A stretch of 64,000 bases of DNA from Dreissena polymorpha (taxonomy: Eukaryota > Mollusca > Bivalvia > Myida > Dreissenidae). Each line of letters begins with the position of its first letter. Position 1 is the first letter of the stretch. Positions 33,640-46,262 of this stretch are shown one piece after another. The stretch spans positions 131,855,852-131,919,851 of the forward strand of contig NC_068357.1 in assembly GCF_020536995.1 (NCBI RefSeq). Direction: 5' to 3'. Both the position numbers and the translations under genes were made by a program. The notes under the pieces are model-generated. The model worked only from the letters and a program-made list of their open reading frames with translations, ran no database searches and was not told the origin of the DNA.

Positions 33640-33902
33640 ACCGTAATATCAAACCAAGAACGGTAAACGGGACAAAGTTTTTATCATTGATTTTTGTTAT
33701 ATGAAGGTTGAAACGAAATTTGAAGAGGGAAATACATTTCGTATTTTGTTTTTAAATTAGTACAACGAAAAAACGATATTAAGAAGAAGTTAATTTTGTT
33801 TTCGTACTTTGTTTTTGTTTCGGTTATTAGAACATCATGATTTTCATGTTTCGTTGTGTCGAATTCAAAACGAAAAAGGAAAAGACGGTATATACACGGA
33901 CC
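33640..33902 (-). repeat. Rpt-C / Rpt-A edge fragment, reverse
   Basis: Contains 'acgaaatttgaagagggaaa', 'ttttgtttcggttattag' and 'aaaagacggtatatacacgg', reverse-oriented relative to 3228-3490. Confidence 0.5.
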
Positions 33903-33911
33903 ACGGTTTCA

Positions 33912-34414
33912 AAAATTGTTTGTTTCCGCGTTATCTCGATTTGCAAACCGAGACGCAAAAGAATGTAGACCCAGCACGTTCCACAATATTATGGGAGAAT
34001 TTTATAAACGCATTCTTTGACTTCCTAAACAAAATACTGACCGAGTATGGAGTAAAGAACAACTCGTCACAAGTAAGCCGGTTATATCTCTTACTCTATC
34101 AATAAATATCCATACATTGCATTAGATTGTTAGGCTTTATTTTTATCCAAAGCCCTGTTAAAGTGATGTAAAACACTCTAATAGAAACCACAGAATTCAA
34201 TAGAAAAAATAAGCTAATCATTTGCTGATAAAATGTTAAATACATACAAATGGTAACTTTAATTGTTGACCGACTTGCTTATATGCAATTAAGATATTTA
34301 ACTGTGAAGAGACCGGGCGGTCGAAAAAAGAAAAGGTTAAAGAAAAGCTCATCACTGGAAAAATACAGCACACCCTCAGCTGGAAAGGTTTTGGAGGGGG
34401 TGGTTACCATGTAA
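33912..34414 (+). CDS. Possible two-exon 3' gene end (unrecognised)
   Basis: A frame open to 34072 reads DLQTETQKNVDPARSTILWE, NFINAFFDFLNKIL and TEYGVKNNSSQ, ending at a good donor (CAA|gtaagc). An acceptor at 34309 (ctgtgaag) would join in phase to RPGGRKKKRLKKSSSLEKYS and a TAA at 34412-34414. An alternative acceptor two bases later gives a longer frame, so the downstream exon is uncertain. The first part is amphipathic and the second carries a basic NLS-like cluster. No family recognised; the 5' border lies at the edge of a repeat. Could be chance. Confidence 0.25.
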
Positions 34415-35918
34415 CAGCGCACATTTGTGTTTGTGCAGAAGGGCGGTTTCTTCATACCATGATAATATTAACGGTAATTTATTTATTTGTATATACACGG
34501 TGCCTATAACACGTGCCTTTTTAAGATCTGTGTTGGGAGAATAAAGCGCGAACCAATTAACATTTTAATGATGTCGTTTTACTATTTTTTTACCATTTTT
34601 AATGGGATAAAGATGGGAGCCCGCTTATTCGTGATAGTTTTCTATAGGTAATCATGTTTTTTTTCAGTAAAGTGCAACCGCGCGTTAGTAATATGAAGTC
34701 CCCACACTGATCCGACATTTTTCTAACCGTTCAATATATATATTTATGTAATATATATGTAATGAATGGTTAAAACGCTTGTTTCAAATGATTAAATCTG
34801 ATAAGCATACAGGTTATGAATATTGTTATCGAATATATTTTAGATAGAGTAAAATAATATAACAATATGATGTTAAAAACACTATGTTTTGGATGAAAGT
34901 TTGTAACATTATATGAATGCCAATGTCATGTCCAATGTGCATGACTATTAGTCCAGGCCACTTACAAGAAAAAATCCAAAACCTAAAACAAATTGCAAAA
35001 GAAATGCCGTAGCTATATTCGAGCGGTTTAGGATAAGTTCTACCGCGTATTAAAATTCGCCATCCGTAGGTCGAGCGCAAATTTGATTTTTTGCACTTGC
35101 AAAATGTTACATGCGAAATTAATTAAATTATCAATTATTTCAGCGAGAAGTAACACTCTGTTGCATTTAACACTTTTTAAACAAAAAACAAACCTCAAAA
35201 AGCGTAATTAATCACACAATGTTACCTTAAATTAGAGTAAATACATGTAAAATGCTAAAATTTGCTTATAACTTTGACATTACTATTAACGTTGTACCGA
35301 AAACAACAACAACAACAACAGCAACTTTTATTAGCATATAAGCATAATACAATGCTTTTTTGCCACAAAACAGAAAGTTACGCAGTGTGTTTAATAATAT
35401 AAATACATTGATTTAAATAGAGAAGTTTACAAAAAGACAGTAATACATCAATAATCAATATAATATATCTTCAACTGTAATACGAGGAAATCGTAGAATT
35501 ATTAAATTATACAAACATGAAAATCAAATAGCATGGCTATAGTCTTGTCAAAGTTAACAAGTATAACTGAGTGTCTATATTATAACGTATTTACGAATTT
35601 TATTAGCATTAAACAAAGCAACGTTGTGTGTGTATTACAAATTCTATGGAGTAAAGCGGCGACGCGCTTTAGAGCAAGTTTAAACATGAATAGTATACAG
35701 TTGATACTCAATAGCTTGAACAAATTTATCTCAAATTGTTTTTAATTAAACGGGGGTCATACTAAGAACCGCTCAATATGTTTATTATCGAGTTCGAGCT
35801 ATTGAAATGCGACTGCGCATTCGCTATATGATGAATATAAACCTCTGTAAACCGGACAATTGGAGCCTGCGCATAATAATATGGGTATCTAAATGAGCCT
35901 GGCTCCCAACCGGATTGT
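34415..35918. other. AT-rich spacer, nothing recognised
   Basis: Contains a short (AAC)n run near 35308. No supported gene or RNA. Confidence 0.5.
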
Positions 35919-36834
35919 TCATACATAATTATCTGAAGTGATGTTACTTGGAGGGCAGTTTGAACAACTTGATCCTTTGCATTCCTTGCATGCAACGGAA
36001 CACTCAAGCCCATGCTTTCTGCATGAGCATCGCCGGGTGTCACAGTTTAATTTGCATTTACACCTCACTATCGCGAGTAGATTGGCTGGAGCGGGTGGCA
36101 TGTCTGTTTTAACTGGAACGTATAGCCCGTTGTCCAACCTCCAGCCCACATAGTTGGCTCCAAATCGGAAGTCTGAGTCCATTCTCGAGCCTGAAGATGA
36201 GCGCGAAGAGAGTGGAATTTTGCTGCAGCGGATGTTGGTGGAAGGGTATGTATCTGTACACTGTTAATGCCATTGATGGTTTTCTCAGTGAAGAGATGTA
36301 AACGCAGGCTATTCAAATAAGAGAAGCTCGATCCGCCGTAGAGGGCCACAATGATTCTCTCACCTGCTTCTGTCACTTGCTACTGTGTCGTCCCTTCTTG
36401 AAATTCTGCGAAATCAGCCTGCAGAACTTGACTCGACTTGTTTTTTTTAATGCGATACTCTTTCAAATTCCAAAAATACGCGAATTGGTATCGCACCCTG
36501 TCAGCGCATGCAAGGCAGGAAGTATATGACACAACTACATACCGAGAACTGTTTTCGTTTTATGAACACTCCAAATTTTCGGCTTTCGAGTAGTTCCTGA
36601 GTTCTTGTCTGACATAAAGACGATGTCATGCATTTGCATGTTAGCACCGTAGCAAAGAAGTATCAACAGGTCTGTGTCTTCGCCAATAAGTGTCGTAGGC
36701 TGTGTAGAGGCAGATTCGATTGCTGTTTTTACAATAGTATCATCTGCACTAGCTTGTACCATTGTGCATCCAATATTTTTAAGCATTTCAGTCAGAAGAT
36801 TGATGAAGGCCTGTTTGTTTGCCTTGTTTACCAT
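35919..36834 (-). pseudogene. PIN-like/CXC (tesmin-type) protein, decayed
   Basis: Minus-strand parts in order: NKQAFINLLTEMLKNIGCT..ADDTIVKTAIES.. with LIGEDTDLLILLCYGAN (acidic PIN/FEN-like motif) from 36834; LHALTGCDTNSRIFGI and IALKK near 36500; EAGERIIVALYGGSS.. LRLHLFTEK and LPPTSAAAKFHSLRAHLQ (36376-36190); then NYVGWRLDNGLYVPVKTDMP with a CXC domain CKCKLNCDTRRCSCRKHGLE and CSVACKECKG, ending at 35919. Similar predicted proteins occur in many copies in molluscs, arthropods and cnidarians, which suggests a mobile or amplified gene of unknown role. The frame is broken in at least three places and the N-terminus is missing. The frame at 35762-36043 is a shadow. Confidence 0.65.
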
Positions 36835-36899
36835 GAAATATTCATGATTTGCATCAGATTCATTATATTGATTATAGATCTATCTGAATAATTTATGAG

Positions 36900-37320
36900 A
36901 AACCAAACAAAAGTGCACACCAATACGTTAAACATTGGCTAAAACGAACTTTAAAATGAAAATTTCGTAAATTGAATTTTGACTCGAATATTCTTCCGTA
37001 GTTTTTTTGTCGAGCGTAAGTCTCCCTTAGAAAATGAGTTATTTTTTGTTATTTTTTTATCAAACGTGATTCTTAATATGTGTTATACCTGATTTTAAAT
37101 ATCTTTGATACATGATTATCACTATAAAGAGCACAGAAATAACAAAAATTGGTAGACAAATATTTACAAAGACTATGACGTCATGACATGTTTTCCAACG
37201 GTCAATTTCAATCTATTTAAAGCACAGACACAGATAAATCGGGTTTTTATATGGAGGAGTGCATTTGTCCTGTATTAATGAATATGCCATTGTATCATTT
37301 TAGGTTTTAATAAAATATAA
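36900..37320. other. AT-rich spacer, nothing recognised
   Basis: No gene or repeat identified. Confidence 0.45.
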
Positions 37321-37324
37321 CTCA

Positions 37325-37506
37325 CCTTTTAAGACCAAACATCGTCGAAAGTTACGAGTATCGGCATTTTGTTCTAGAATAGTTGCAACTTCCGGTATAA
37401 AAATTGTCAAGAAATAATAGGCTATGGAAGCCAAAACATACCAAACAAAATTATAGTTAAAACCGGACGGTGTATCGCGGATATCTGAAAAACCGCACGG
37501 AGGCAT
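37325..37506 (-). CDS. Possible first exon of a membrane protein gene
   Basis: From ATG 37506 on the minus strand: MPPCGFSDIRDTPSG, then a hydrophobic segment NFVWYVLASIAYYFLTIFI, then PEVATILEQNADTRNF and RRCLVLK, ending at a canonical donor (AAAAG|gtgagt, near 37325). One predicted transmembrane helix at about residues 18-37. The upstream ATG at 37533 adds 9 residues. The gene would continue toward lower coordinates, where the PIN/CXC pseudogene lies; no partner exon was identified and no family is recognised. Confidence 0.35.
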
Positions 37507-37699
37507 GATGGCAAATTTTAATACAAGGTACATATTGCATATATCTATGCGATGAACGTTGTTTCATTTCTTTTGCAATTTGTTTTAGGTAATTTCTTTA
37601 AGTGGCTTGAACTATATGGAAGTTTAGAGTAAAACTAGGGCACCGCATAGCGGGTTTCAACGCTCGGCTGCGGATGCAGTTATGAATAAATGAAAGCTT

Positions 37700-37926
37700 G
37701 TCAGAAGAATATTAGAGGTCAAAGTGACCTTGACCTTTTACCAAGTGACCCAAAATGGGTGTTGCGTGTAGAACTTATCAAGGTGCAGCTACATATGAAG
37801 TTTCAATGTTGAATGTGGAGGCACATCGATTTTAAAGCCAATGTAAAGGTTTTAGCACGACGCGGACGGCGGACTAACAGGCTATGACAATATCTCGGAT
37901 TTTCTCCGAAAACAGCCGAGCTAAAA
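37700..37926 (+). repeat. Molluscan array-type repeat
   Basis: Single unit with 'gtgaccttgaccttttacca', 'gaagtttcaatgttgaatg' and the ending 'gacgcggacggcggact' followed by 'ctcggattttctccgaaaac'. Confidence 0.55.
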
Positions 37927-38620
37927 AATCATTTTTTTAATTGCCACACACGCATGCAAGGAATGTGGACGGTTTACAACTAACCCTCTGGTCAAGGTCG
38001 GTCTAGTGCCCGAGTCCCTTTCGTACCTTTTGGTAACCACGGCGTCCAAACCTGCAGCTCAAAAAACTTAAATAAGAATAATAACGAAGGAACGGGTCAT
38101 AAGTTGTGACGAAATACTCTGGGGAATGATGTAATGGATTAGTCATTTACTTAACACAACACTATGTAACATTCGGGAGCAGAGCGCATTATGTTTATAT
38201 TATACTACTTCACATAAATAGTTATTTCGTTTTAATTGCAACGTTTTATATGAAATCGTTTTAATGTATATAACAATGCTTTTCCTCAATTAAGAGCGAG
38301 TGATAACTTCCGCAAAGAACGAATAGCGAGGTGCACAACAAGCTCTTGAAGAAGAGAATGAACATGCAAGATAAAGTGTAAAAGATTTAGAGAAAACATG
38401 AACGTGTTGCAAAGCGACTGACCAGGGAACAGAAAAAGAACAAAAGCGGAAAAACAAAGGGAGATCGGAAAACTTGCAAACGAGATGTTTACATGTGGAG
38501 GTTGTTGTGTGAAAGTGAGATTCTTGGGTGAAAGCAAAAAAATAATGTGATATTGTTGTTATGAGATATTTTGCATAAAATTGTTTCATTTTGCGTGTTT
38601 TAACCGCAACGAGCAAGAAT
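37927..38620. other. Spacer, nothing recognised
   Basis: Overlapping minus-strand frames at 38286-38631 are compositional. No splice context or domain. Confidence 0.4.
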
Positions 38621-38699
38621 ATGTGCGACATAGTATGGAAGAGACCTCTGAGGGAGAAAGCGGATAAGCCATGGATGCATGATGAAGAATGGATGTCGT
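38621..38699 (+). CDS. Possible short first exon (unrecognised)
   Basis: ATG 38621 opens MCDIVWKRPLREKADKPWMH, then DEEWMS. A donor at 38700 (TCGT|gtatgc) would pass one base to the exon at 39235, completing a Tyr codon (T+AC). A second possible donor lies at 38719 (AAG|gtaaac), out of phase with that exon. Rich in Trp and charged residues; family unknown. Confidence 0.3.
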
Positions 38700-39234
38700 G
38701 TATGCAATGGTATTTAAGGTAAACATTACATCATTCATGGCGAATATTTACATTATGACTGATATATATTCTAAAATGCTTCATGGCCATTCCAATATGC
38801 TTGCTGTTTATTCGTTGATACTTGATGATTGTTGCAACATGCTTGGTGACTATCCAATTTTTGTGTGTTCATTATTCCCGAGTCATCATTAAATAACACG
38901 TATTTTCACTGTCATTAACGTGTACTTTTAAATTCTAACCAACGTGATGAAACTGCGCCAGTCATGATGAAACCATTCATAATCGGTTTGCCACTTAGCG
39001 TGATTAACAACGGCAGTTGGCAACATGCAGTAAGCAGAATGCAACTTAGCCGAATGTAAGTTCGTAAATTATGACAGGTGGCGCACGTTTATTGGTCGTA
39101 CGTTGAACAATTTACTATTCGGGAAAAATAGAGAAATCATCCGAACCATTTTGACTACTGTACTGAAATAACTTAATTCGTTTCCTTTGCTGTATAATCT
39201 TTATTCAACTAAAGACGTTTATTTTGCCATTTAG

Positions 39235-39291
39235 ACCAGTCCACCTACTGGGTTCACAAGAAATTTTCTACCTTGAATGTTTTTGATATTG
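39235..39291 (+). CDS. Possible short internal exon (unrecognised)
   Basis: Strong borders (attttgccatttag acceptor, ATTG|gtaagt donor) enclose QSTYWVHKKFSTLNVFDI in the phase compatible with the exon at 38621. The next exon was not found; the R2-like LINE begins downstream. Confidence 0.3.
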
Positions 39292-39699
39292 GTAAGTTGC
39301 AGTTTGTATGTATACTATTCAGCACATAACGGAGCTCATGTATTGGAAGTGTGGTCCATCATCAGTCCAAATAGTTACAGTAGACGTAAACTACCGATGT
39401 ATATTTTATATCGACCTCATAATTATAAAGTAGCCCAACTACAATTGTCACAGACCTGTACATATACCTTTCAGATTTTTCTAGTCTGTTTACCAGGCTA
39501 TAATAACAATGTATATAATCACATATTCAGCATTGAATGTCTATAAAATCTCTGTGGTAAAGGGAAACTTGAAAGTTACAAGGACTCGTGTCTATTACAA
39601 CCTAGCGTAACCATCGTTTAGAAAACAATTGTCTTCTACAAGTGAAATATCATAGAACATAATTTTCATTCAATTTGGAAAAATAAATAAAAAGTGTAA

Positions 39700-42600
39700 T
39701 GTAAACAGGTCCTCTAAGTGCACAAAGTGCATGGGCGTCTTTGTGGATGTCAAATCCCTAGCGACCCACCTAAGCAAATCCCTCTCGAGGGAATTCGTTT
39801 CCTTCAGTTGCAAAATATACAATAGTCGAAAGCCGACTTGGAAACAAATGGCCATTCATTACGGTCTATGCCGCAAAGGCAAGCCATTGAGACCCGGGAA
39901 AATGCCCAAAGCGAAAACAACCGGGGGAATATAGAAGTAACATTCTACACAGACCCTGGGAAGGTAGTAGAGCAGGAGCCGACACCAGCTGAACTAAACA
40001 CTGAAGCGGGAGAGATAGAACAGCAGGAGCCAACCTCGGAACCAGCTGAACTACACGCTTGTCCTGAATGCCGTCGCACATTCCCCACATCGGGAGGACT
40101 AGGTAAGCACAAAAGGAATGGACACGAACATCTCTGTAACCAGAGAAGGCAAGAAGTCAGGCTGGCTGATATACAGCATAAAAGACAGGAGCGATCGGAA
40201 AAAACGGAAAGCCCAAGCACCACAAAAACCCGCCAACATCAAGGGGGTGTGGACAGAGAAAGCGTTTGCCAAACTTTTGGAGCTTGAGCAGAAACACGGT
40301 GATGCTCATCAACAAGGCGATTCAGGCCGTAATGCCCGAATTCACCAACAGACAGATTAGCGATAAAAGGAAAGGCCTAAGGCAAAGAGTGAGCGCATCC
40401 AAGAAACCCAAAACAGCAAATGAAGCTGCCCGTCAGACTACAGTGAGTGAGGCCAATAGTCCTCAGAATGATGCAAATAAATTGATGCGGATAAATTTCT
40501 GCTTGCTGCTACTGCTAGAGACCACATGGTCAATTGGTCAATAGAAGATGGAAAGCCATATGGTAAAAAGTACAAAATGGGGCCTCTGGAGCAAAGGGCA
40601 CTAAAGCTCGCGCTCAAGCAAGCAAATTCCGCAGCCACCAACATCGATTTCCGAAAGATAAGAAGGCGCTGACAAGTCTGATCCTAGATGGAAAGGACCC
40701 ATCGCTCAAATGCGACCTCGACCCTATCGCCGTAGAAAATCTCTACAAGGAGCGATTCGATGGGGAGTCAAAACCTGTCTGTCTGCAGAGCTATCCAGAA
40801 CCTGAAAAGCCAGCGGACAACGCGTCTCTGCTCATCCCCTTCACACTCAAAAGGATTAAAAGTGCATTCTCTGGGGCAAAGAAGGAGACCGCCTCAGGCC
40901 CGGACGGATTGGAAATGCGTCGACTTATTAGTAAAGACCCTCATGGTCACTTCTTGGCAAACCTTTTTAACTGCTTTCTATTGCAGAGAAGTGTTCCAGC
41001 GTCAATATAACGGAACAGATCTATCCTCCTGCCCAAAGGGGATGCAGCCTTAGATGACGTCAACAATTGGCGTCCCTTGACAATCAGCTCGGTTATTCTC
41101 AGGCTTTAAACGAGCTGCTTGTCCAAAAATGTCTTGGGGGGCCTTCACATTAAATGGAAGGCAACCTGGATTTATCGACGCTGCGGGATGCGACGAAAAC
41201 ACGTTCCTCATTTATCAGACGCTGGACCATGCCAAAAAAATCGCAATCCACTTTGTGTGGCTTTCCAAGAACTTGCAAAGGCCTTTGACACGGTGTCTCA
41301 TTAGCACTTAGTCGCCGGGATGGAGCGGTTTGAAACGGTCACTCATTTTATAAGATTGTAGAAGACCTGTATTACGGGGCCTCCACAAGCTTTAAGACCG
41401 AAAAAGGTTCAACCGCTAAAATACCCTTCATGCAGGGGGTAAAGCAGGGAGATCCTCTTAGCCCATTGCTGTTCAACATTGAGATGGACCATTTGCTAGC
41501 GGAAATCTCGCGCCAAGCAAATGGGTACAAGTTCGGTCCGGAGGTAGGAGACTTAATAGAGTCCCTTTTCTGTGCTGACGACAATGCTCTCTTGACCAAT
41601 ACGGCAGCTCAGACGAATCACAATCTTAACACAAGCATGAAGATTAATGTAAAGAAGTGCGCAGCCTAAAACCACAAGGCAGCAAAACGTGGGTTGTCAA
41701 TCCACAATCCGGCTTTCCACATAAGAGGAGTGGTTCCGTTGATCCAACCGAGCGAAACACTCAAATACCTCGGCTCAAACATGAACCTGTGGGTAAATCG
41801 GATTAGACCTTATCTGGTAGCCCATCTCAAGGGTATGTTGTCCAAGCTAGGGAAAGCCAGTCTGAAGCCTCGGCAGAAGCTGGTAGTGGTCAAGCAGTAG
41901 GTTGTGCCACGACTGAACTATCCCCTTATGCAGGCGGACTACCCAAATGGTGTTTTGAATGATCTTAACAATGTACTGCGAAAAGAAGTGAGGACGTGGC
42001 TCAAACTTCCTGACAGCTCAATGAAGGTTTGCTTCTACGAGTCAACAGGCAAGGGAGGACTCGGACTGCCACAATTTTCACTGAATGCCCCAGAAGCAAG
42101 GGATAACACCCTGAGACGCGTGGCGTAATCGTCTGAAAATCAGGAGAACAGCTTAAGTCTTCGGAGACAAGGTCAAGAAAACAGTGGAAAAGGCCGGTCT
42201 TAATATCCCGGTCTCCGGTAGAGACAAAGCCAAAGTGGAATGGAGACCCCTTCTGCAAACAGAATGGTCTAACCTTACCACAGGAAAGTGCCACAAGTCT
42301 CACATATATCCCCAGTCGAACACGTGGTTGGTCTGCGGGAAAAAGTACTTTAGTGAGAGTGATTTCATAACACCACTATGGCGAGGTCACATCCTGAGTA
42401 TGATGCCACTTGTCGGCACTGTCATACGGGCCCAGAGACAGTGGGACATATGTCTGGGCACTGTCCTTAGGTGAAAGGGTAAAGGATAAAGAGACACAAC
42501 GCGTTGGTGAGCGCAATAGCTGGAACGGTGAAGGCAGAATACTGAGTGACTGATATTTAGGCCTAAACTGGGTGTGGAAGTGCAGGGTGTTCCGTGTCTA

Positions 42601-42888
42601 TACAAGCCAGACATGGTCATGTGGAAAGACAATCACGCGGTCCTGTTAGATCCGACTATAGTAACCGAGAGCAATGCTGAGATACAAAAGTCCAACGCTG
42701 GGAAGTTAAACAAGTATAGACATCCACCGGCAACCATTACTGAAAAGTATAGTGTCAACAAGGTAACCGTCAAAGGTCTAGCCGTCGGCGCTCGAAGTGG
42801 CTGGCATTCCGAGAATACGAAAACCTTAGCTATCTTAGGTATCGAGGACAAAGGCTTTGAAGGGCACCTCTGCAGACTAGCGCTCTAG
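39700..42888 (+). pseudogene. R2-superfamily LINE ORF, decayed
   Basis: Order on the plus strand: one N-terminal C2H2 finger (HACPECRRTFPTSGGLGKH near 40050); IKGVWTEKAFAKLLELEQK (about 40230); RT with KKETASGPDGLEM (about 40890), ELAKAFDTVSH, GVKQGDPLSPLLFNIEMDHL and FCADD (near 41570); LKYLGSNMN; VPRLNYPLMQADYPNGVLND; GKGGLGLPQF; a CCHC finger C-x2-C-x8-H-x4-C (CRHCHTGPETVGHMSGHC, about 42400-42455) then RIKRHNALVSAIAG; and a restriction-like endonuclease with KPDMVMWKDNHAVLLDP at 42604. That is the single-ORF R2/NeSL type. The frame changes at least six times and has several stops, so it is inactive. Known R2 elements sit in 28S rDNA; none is seen here. Confidence 0.8.
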
Positions 42889-43577
42889 TGAACTATTAAC
42901 TTGTGCGGTTTATTCATGGATGGATAAGTCCTGATTCAGGACTATGTGGTTGGCGACTGGCACCAACACAGGGTGCAGGACGAAAGCGGTACACGACAGA
43001 GGTACAGCTCGGTTTCCTCCAAAATTTCCCTATCTGTCCCTATGCCAACCAACAGTACTCATAAGGGTTACACAACGCGAGGAAAGTGAAGCAGGTTCTC
43101 TGCCAACAATCCGAAATGGCGAAGGCCTCGACCATGTGTACGCGAATCAGGCGTAGACGTTGCTGTGGACAACCACCAAAACCTCCCGAAAATGGAGTCT
43201 GTTCCATAGGAATCTCGGGATACCCCTGGAGATTAGACGTATGCCTCGTGGCTCAGCACTGAAATGGACGGGGTCTACCCTATCCTCTACTTCTATGGGT
43301 GGTCTCGCGGGCCTAGTCGAGCTACCGAGCTCGCGAGGCCTGATCGCCGGGCTGTCTCGCTCGGGACAAATGGGACCGTGTTTTTACTCTCGGCCGATAA
43401 TCTATCGTTGACTGCGATTTCCGTGTGTCGGAAAGCATTTGTATATCTATATATGGGAGCAATTTGTTTTCTCTCGCGACGTGCGGTGTTTGAGAGCATG
43501 GACATCGGGCGCTTGTAACGCGCGAGCCAGGCCAGGGCACTCCCTGCGGAGGCAATCAGCCTGAGGAACCACTTGGC
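42889..43577 (+). other. GC-rich tail following the R2-like LINE
   Basis: Distinctly richer in G+C than the rest of the window, with palindromic stretches such as 'gagctaccgagctcgcgagg' near 43320. Probably LINE 3' UTR or DNA that moved with it. Overlapping open frames on both strands (e.g. 43293-43634) reflect composition; no domain was recognised. Confidence 0.4.
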
Positions 43578-45976
43578 AAAGGCAAGAAGCTCGGCCGCCG
43601 AAGCGGCTCGCAGTGGTCTCGGCCGCATATACACCCGGCTAGCGGGAAGAAACCACAGGCCTGCACTCAGCGGTTTGAACAGGACTAGGATTAGTTGGTC
43701 CCGAGACTCTCAGTCTGACACGGCCTCTCTTGCCTTTGATACAGAGTGCCTTAACGTGTCATGCAAGCTCGGCGCGGGTTTTCAGCCAAAGCGGGTGGCG
43801 ACCAGTCGAACGTACGAGGGAGCTTGCAAAGCGGTTGCGGAGAATTTGCTGCCACTCGTACAGCGCAGCTTCACAATGGGTGGGTGAGGCGGTCGGCCAG
43901 CCGGCTGTTCGCACGTTTCTTCGGCGGCTTACGGGCGACTATAAACATTTATGTTTAAGTTTCATTCTATCCCATGCAAGTTACCGACAAACAGCTCCCG
44001 AAAAAAGGGACGACCGGCGGACGGATAGACAACGCCAAAACAATATCCCTCTGCCCTGGACAGGAAAAACAATTTTATATAGATATATAGTACTACTCGA
44101 TACATGTATATGGAAACAAATAATTATAAGTTCAATCTTAAAGTAAAATAATACACAAGACATGGTAAGTTATAAAATACATATCCAGACTATAGTGCTG
44201 AAATGTGTCCCTCCTTAAGTAGACAATCTTCTTGACCTATCACCAACTAGATATATGTCTAAAGGGGCGCAACTTCTGTCATAACATGAAATTTCCGTTA
44301 AACGCAGTAAATTTCCTTATTCGCCCATAGCATTTAGGAACGACTGTCAATTGACATCATAGTCGTGTATGATTGTATGATGCTTTGTGCTTGGATGGCA
44401 CTCACATCTTGCCATCGCGTCAAACCAATATACTCACACCCAGCATGCAATTTACGATTAAATTAAACGCCTGCATTTATTCGTCTACTGCCGTTTGCAT
44501 ATTCTTTCTACTGACCTTTGACATTCCTAAACGTACTACTGACGTTTTCCATACTTGTTTTCACTCTTTAAACATTTATTTAATATCTGGTAGATATTTT
44601 TTGTTTGTTTATGCATAGACCTATGTAATATATGTTCGTCCGATAAAGCATAGACAGTTCTGTAACATTTAATTTTCGAGAGCACTGACTCTTTGTAATT
44701 TTACTACTGACGTTTGCTTCTTAAATGGAAATTTGCGCCTAAGTGTTCTCGAAAACCAGAGCAACACACAAAACGTGTGATATACCGATTGAAAGCTATA
44801 TGCATGCTTTATTGCCTGCATTAGGTCGTATGAAAGTCAGAGAATGATCAGTAAAGATATTGGAAAAAAACCTACCTTGCGCGGCTGTTTGTTGTCATAA
44901 AATGACTACTTACGTTGACTTTTGTGGTTACGTGACCGTTTTTGTTCATTCACAGTGTGTATGCATAGGAAGAAACTCATATACTGATATTGAAACACGG
45001 TGTACCTGTATTCATACGCGCACAAGAAGACATATTCAACCATAAATTAATAGATTTATAGTTTTCTTACGTTCCAGTAAAGAAAAGTATTATTTTAATA
45101 ATAAGTTGGTGCCATTTACTAAAAAAAAAATAAGTTGGTGCCATTTACTCAAATAACACACATTTTCTTAAATGCGCATAGATTGTATATATACAATATA
45201 AAATTACCCCCTTTACTGAGCCTTTTTCATCCGCATTCAAACATCAAACAACTGTTAATGTAAATTGTTTGTAGATGACAAACTCAGGATATATTGTTGA
45301 TTATAAATTGTGCATGTTTATTTCTTATTATTTATGAAGTTATCCACGAAAAACTTCATAAATTTGATTTTTGTCCGAAAGAGTAGACCAGTAGCGATAA
45401 TCGGTCAAGCTACTAGTAAAGGATTTTGTTTAGTAATATAAACTGGTTTGTCCTTTTTTAAATGTTGAATGCATTAAAAGTTTTTGAATTATGCTTGGAC
45501 CACGGTCCATCGACTTAGGTTGGTGCATCAATCGGTTTGCGATGATGGGTGATATACAACAACAAAAACTTGTAAGGTACCTGTACCACATGATCTAATG
45601 TGTTTGATTCACTACACACCGGTATATTTAATCCGTACCGCGCGTTTTACGTAAACAGTTTAAATAAGTATTAATTCTGTCTTTTAAATGTCGCTTACGT
45701 TCATTAAAAACGTTAGCCAATTTAAAATGCTTTGATAACTTGTGTGAACCAAGCTTCAACAAGCTTAAATCCTACGCTATATTCAAGAAATGCTGTTTTC
45801 TGCGTGTGCTTTAGAACCATACATGTAATAGCAATCGAGGCAACTTCAAATAAAGACCTTTACGTGTTAAAACACAAATACCAATAAGTTCAAGTTAACA
45901 AAAACACACAATTAAAAATATTTTTTTAATAACGATTAAAGCAAAATTCAGAAAACAAACTCAACGTAAAATTGCA

Positions 45977-46165
45977 TTGTGTCGTTGCATGTACATAACA
46001 AATATATATCTTCATTACACACTCACACATATGTTTTTACTTTACACAACGTACTTTGGCAAAATTGCATACATTTTGAACTTAACTAGGCTGGCGCTTA
46101 AAAAAAGCAGTATTCTACAAATCGGAAATATAGCAATCTTATTAGACTTTAATTTTTCTCAGTAA
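45977..46165 (+). other. 62-codon frame identical in both duplication units
   Basis: The translation is the same as that of 50541-50729, starting MCRCMYITNIYLHY and ending ILLDFNFSQ, although neighbouring DNA of the two units differs by scattered changes and indels. It has a hydrophobic middle and no known domain. It may simply be a stretch without mutations; not called as a gene. Confidence 0.3.
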
Positions 46166-46184
46166 TATTAATACATTAATAACA

Positions 46185-46185
<1 letters not shown>

Positions 46186-46248
<63 letters not shown>

Positions 46249-46262
46249 TAATAATAATAAAA
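46186..46262. repeat. (AAT)n microsatellite, unit 1
   Basis: Same position as the shorter (AAT)n at 50740-50780 in unit 2. Confidence 0.9.

Noticed and set aside
43320-43560. rRNA or snRNA fragment as an R2 target
   Set aside because: I could not match the GC-rich stretch to any conserved rRNA or snRNA core sequence by eye.
43293-43634. Overlapping frames on both strands in the GC-rich block
   Set aside because: High G+C removes stops; no domain, and the corresponding DNA in unit 2 does not keep one frame throughout.
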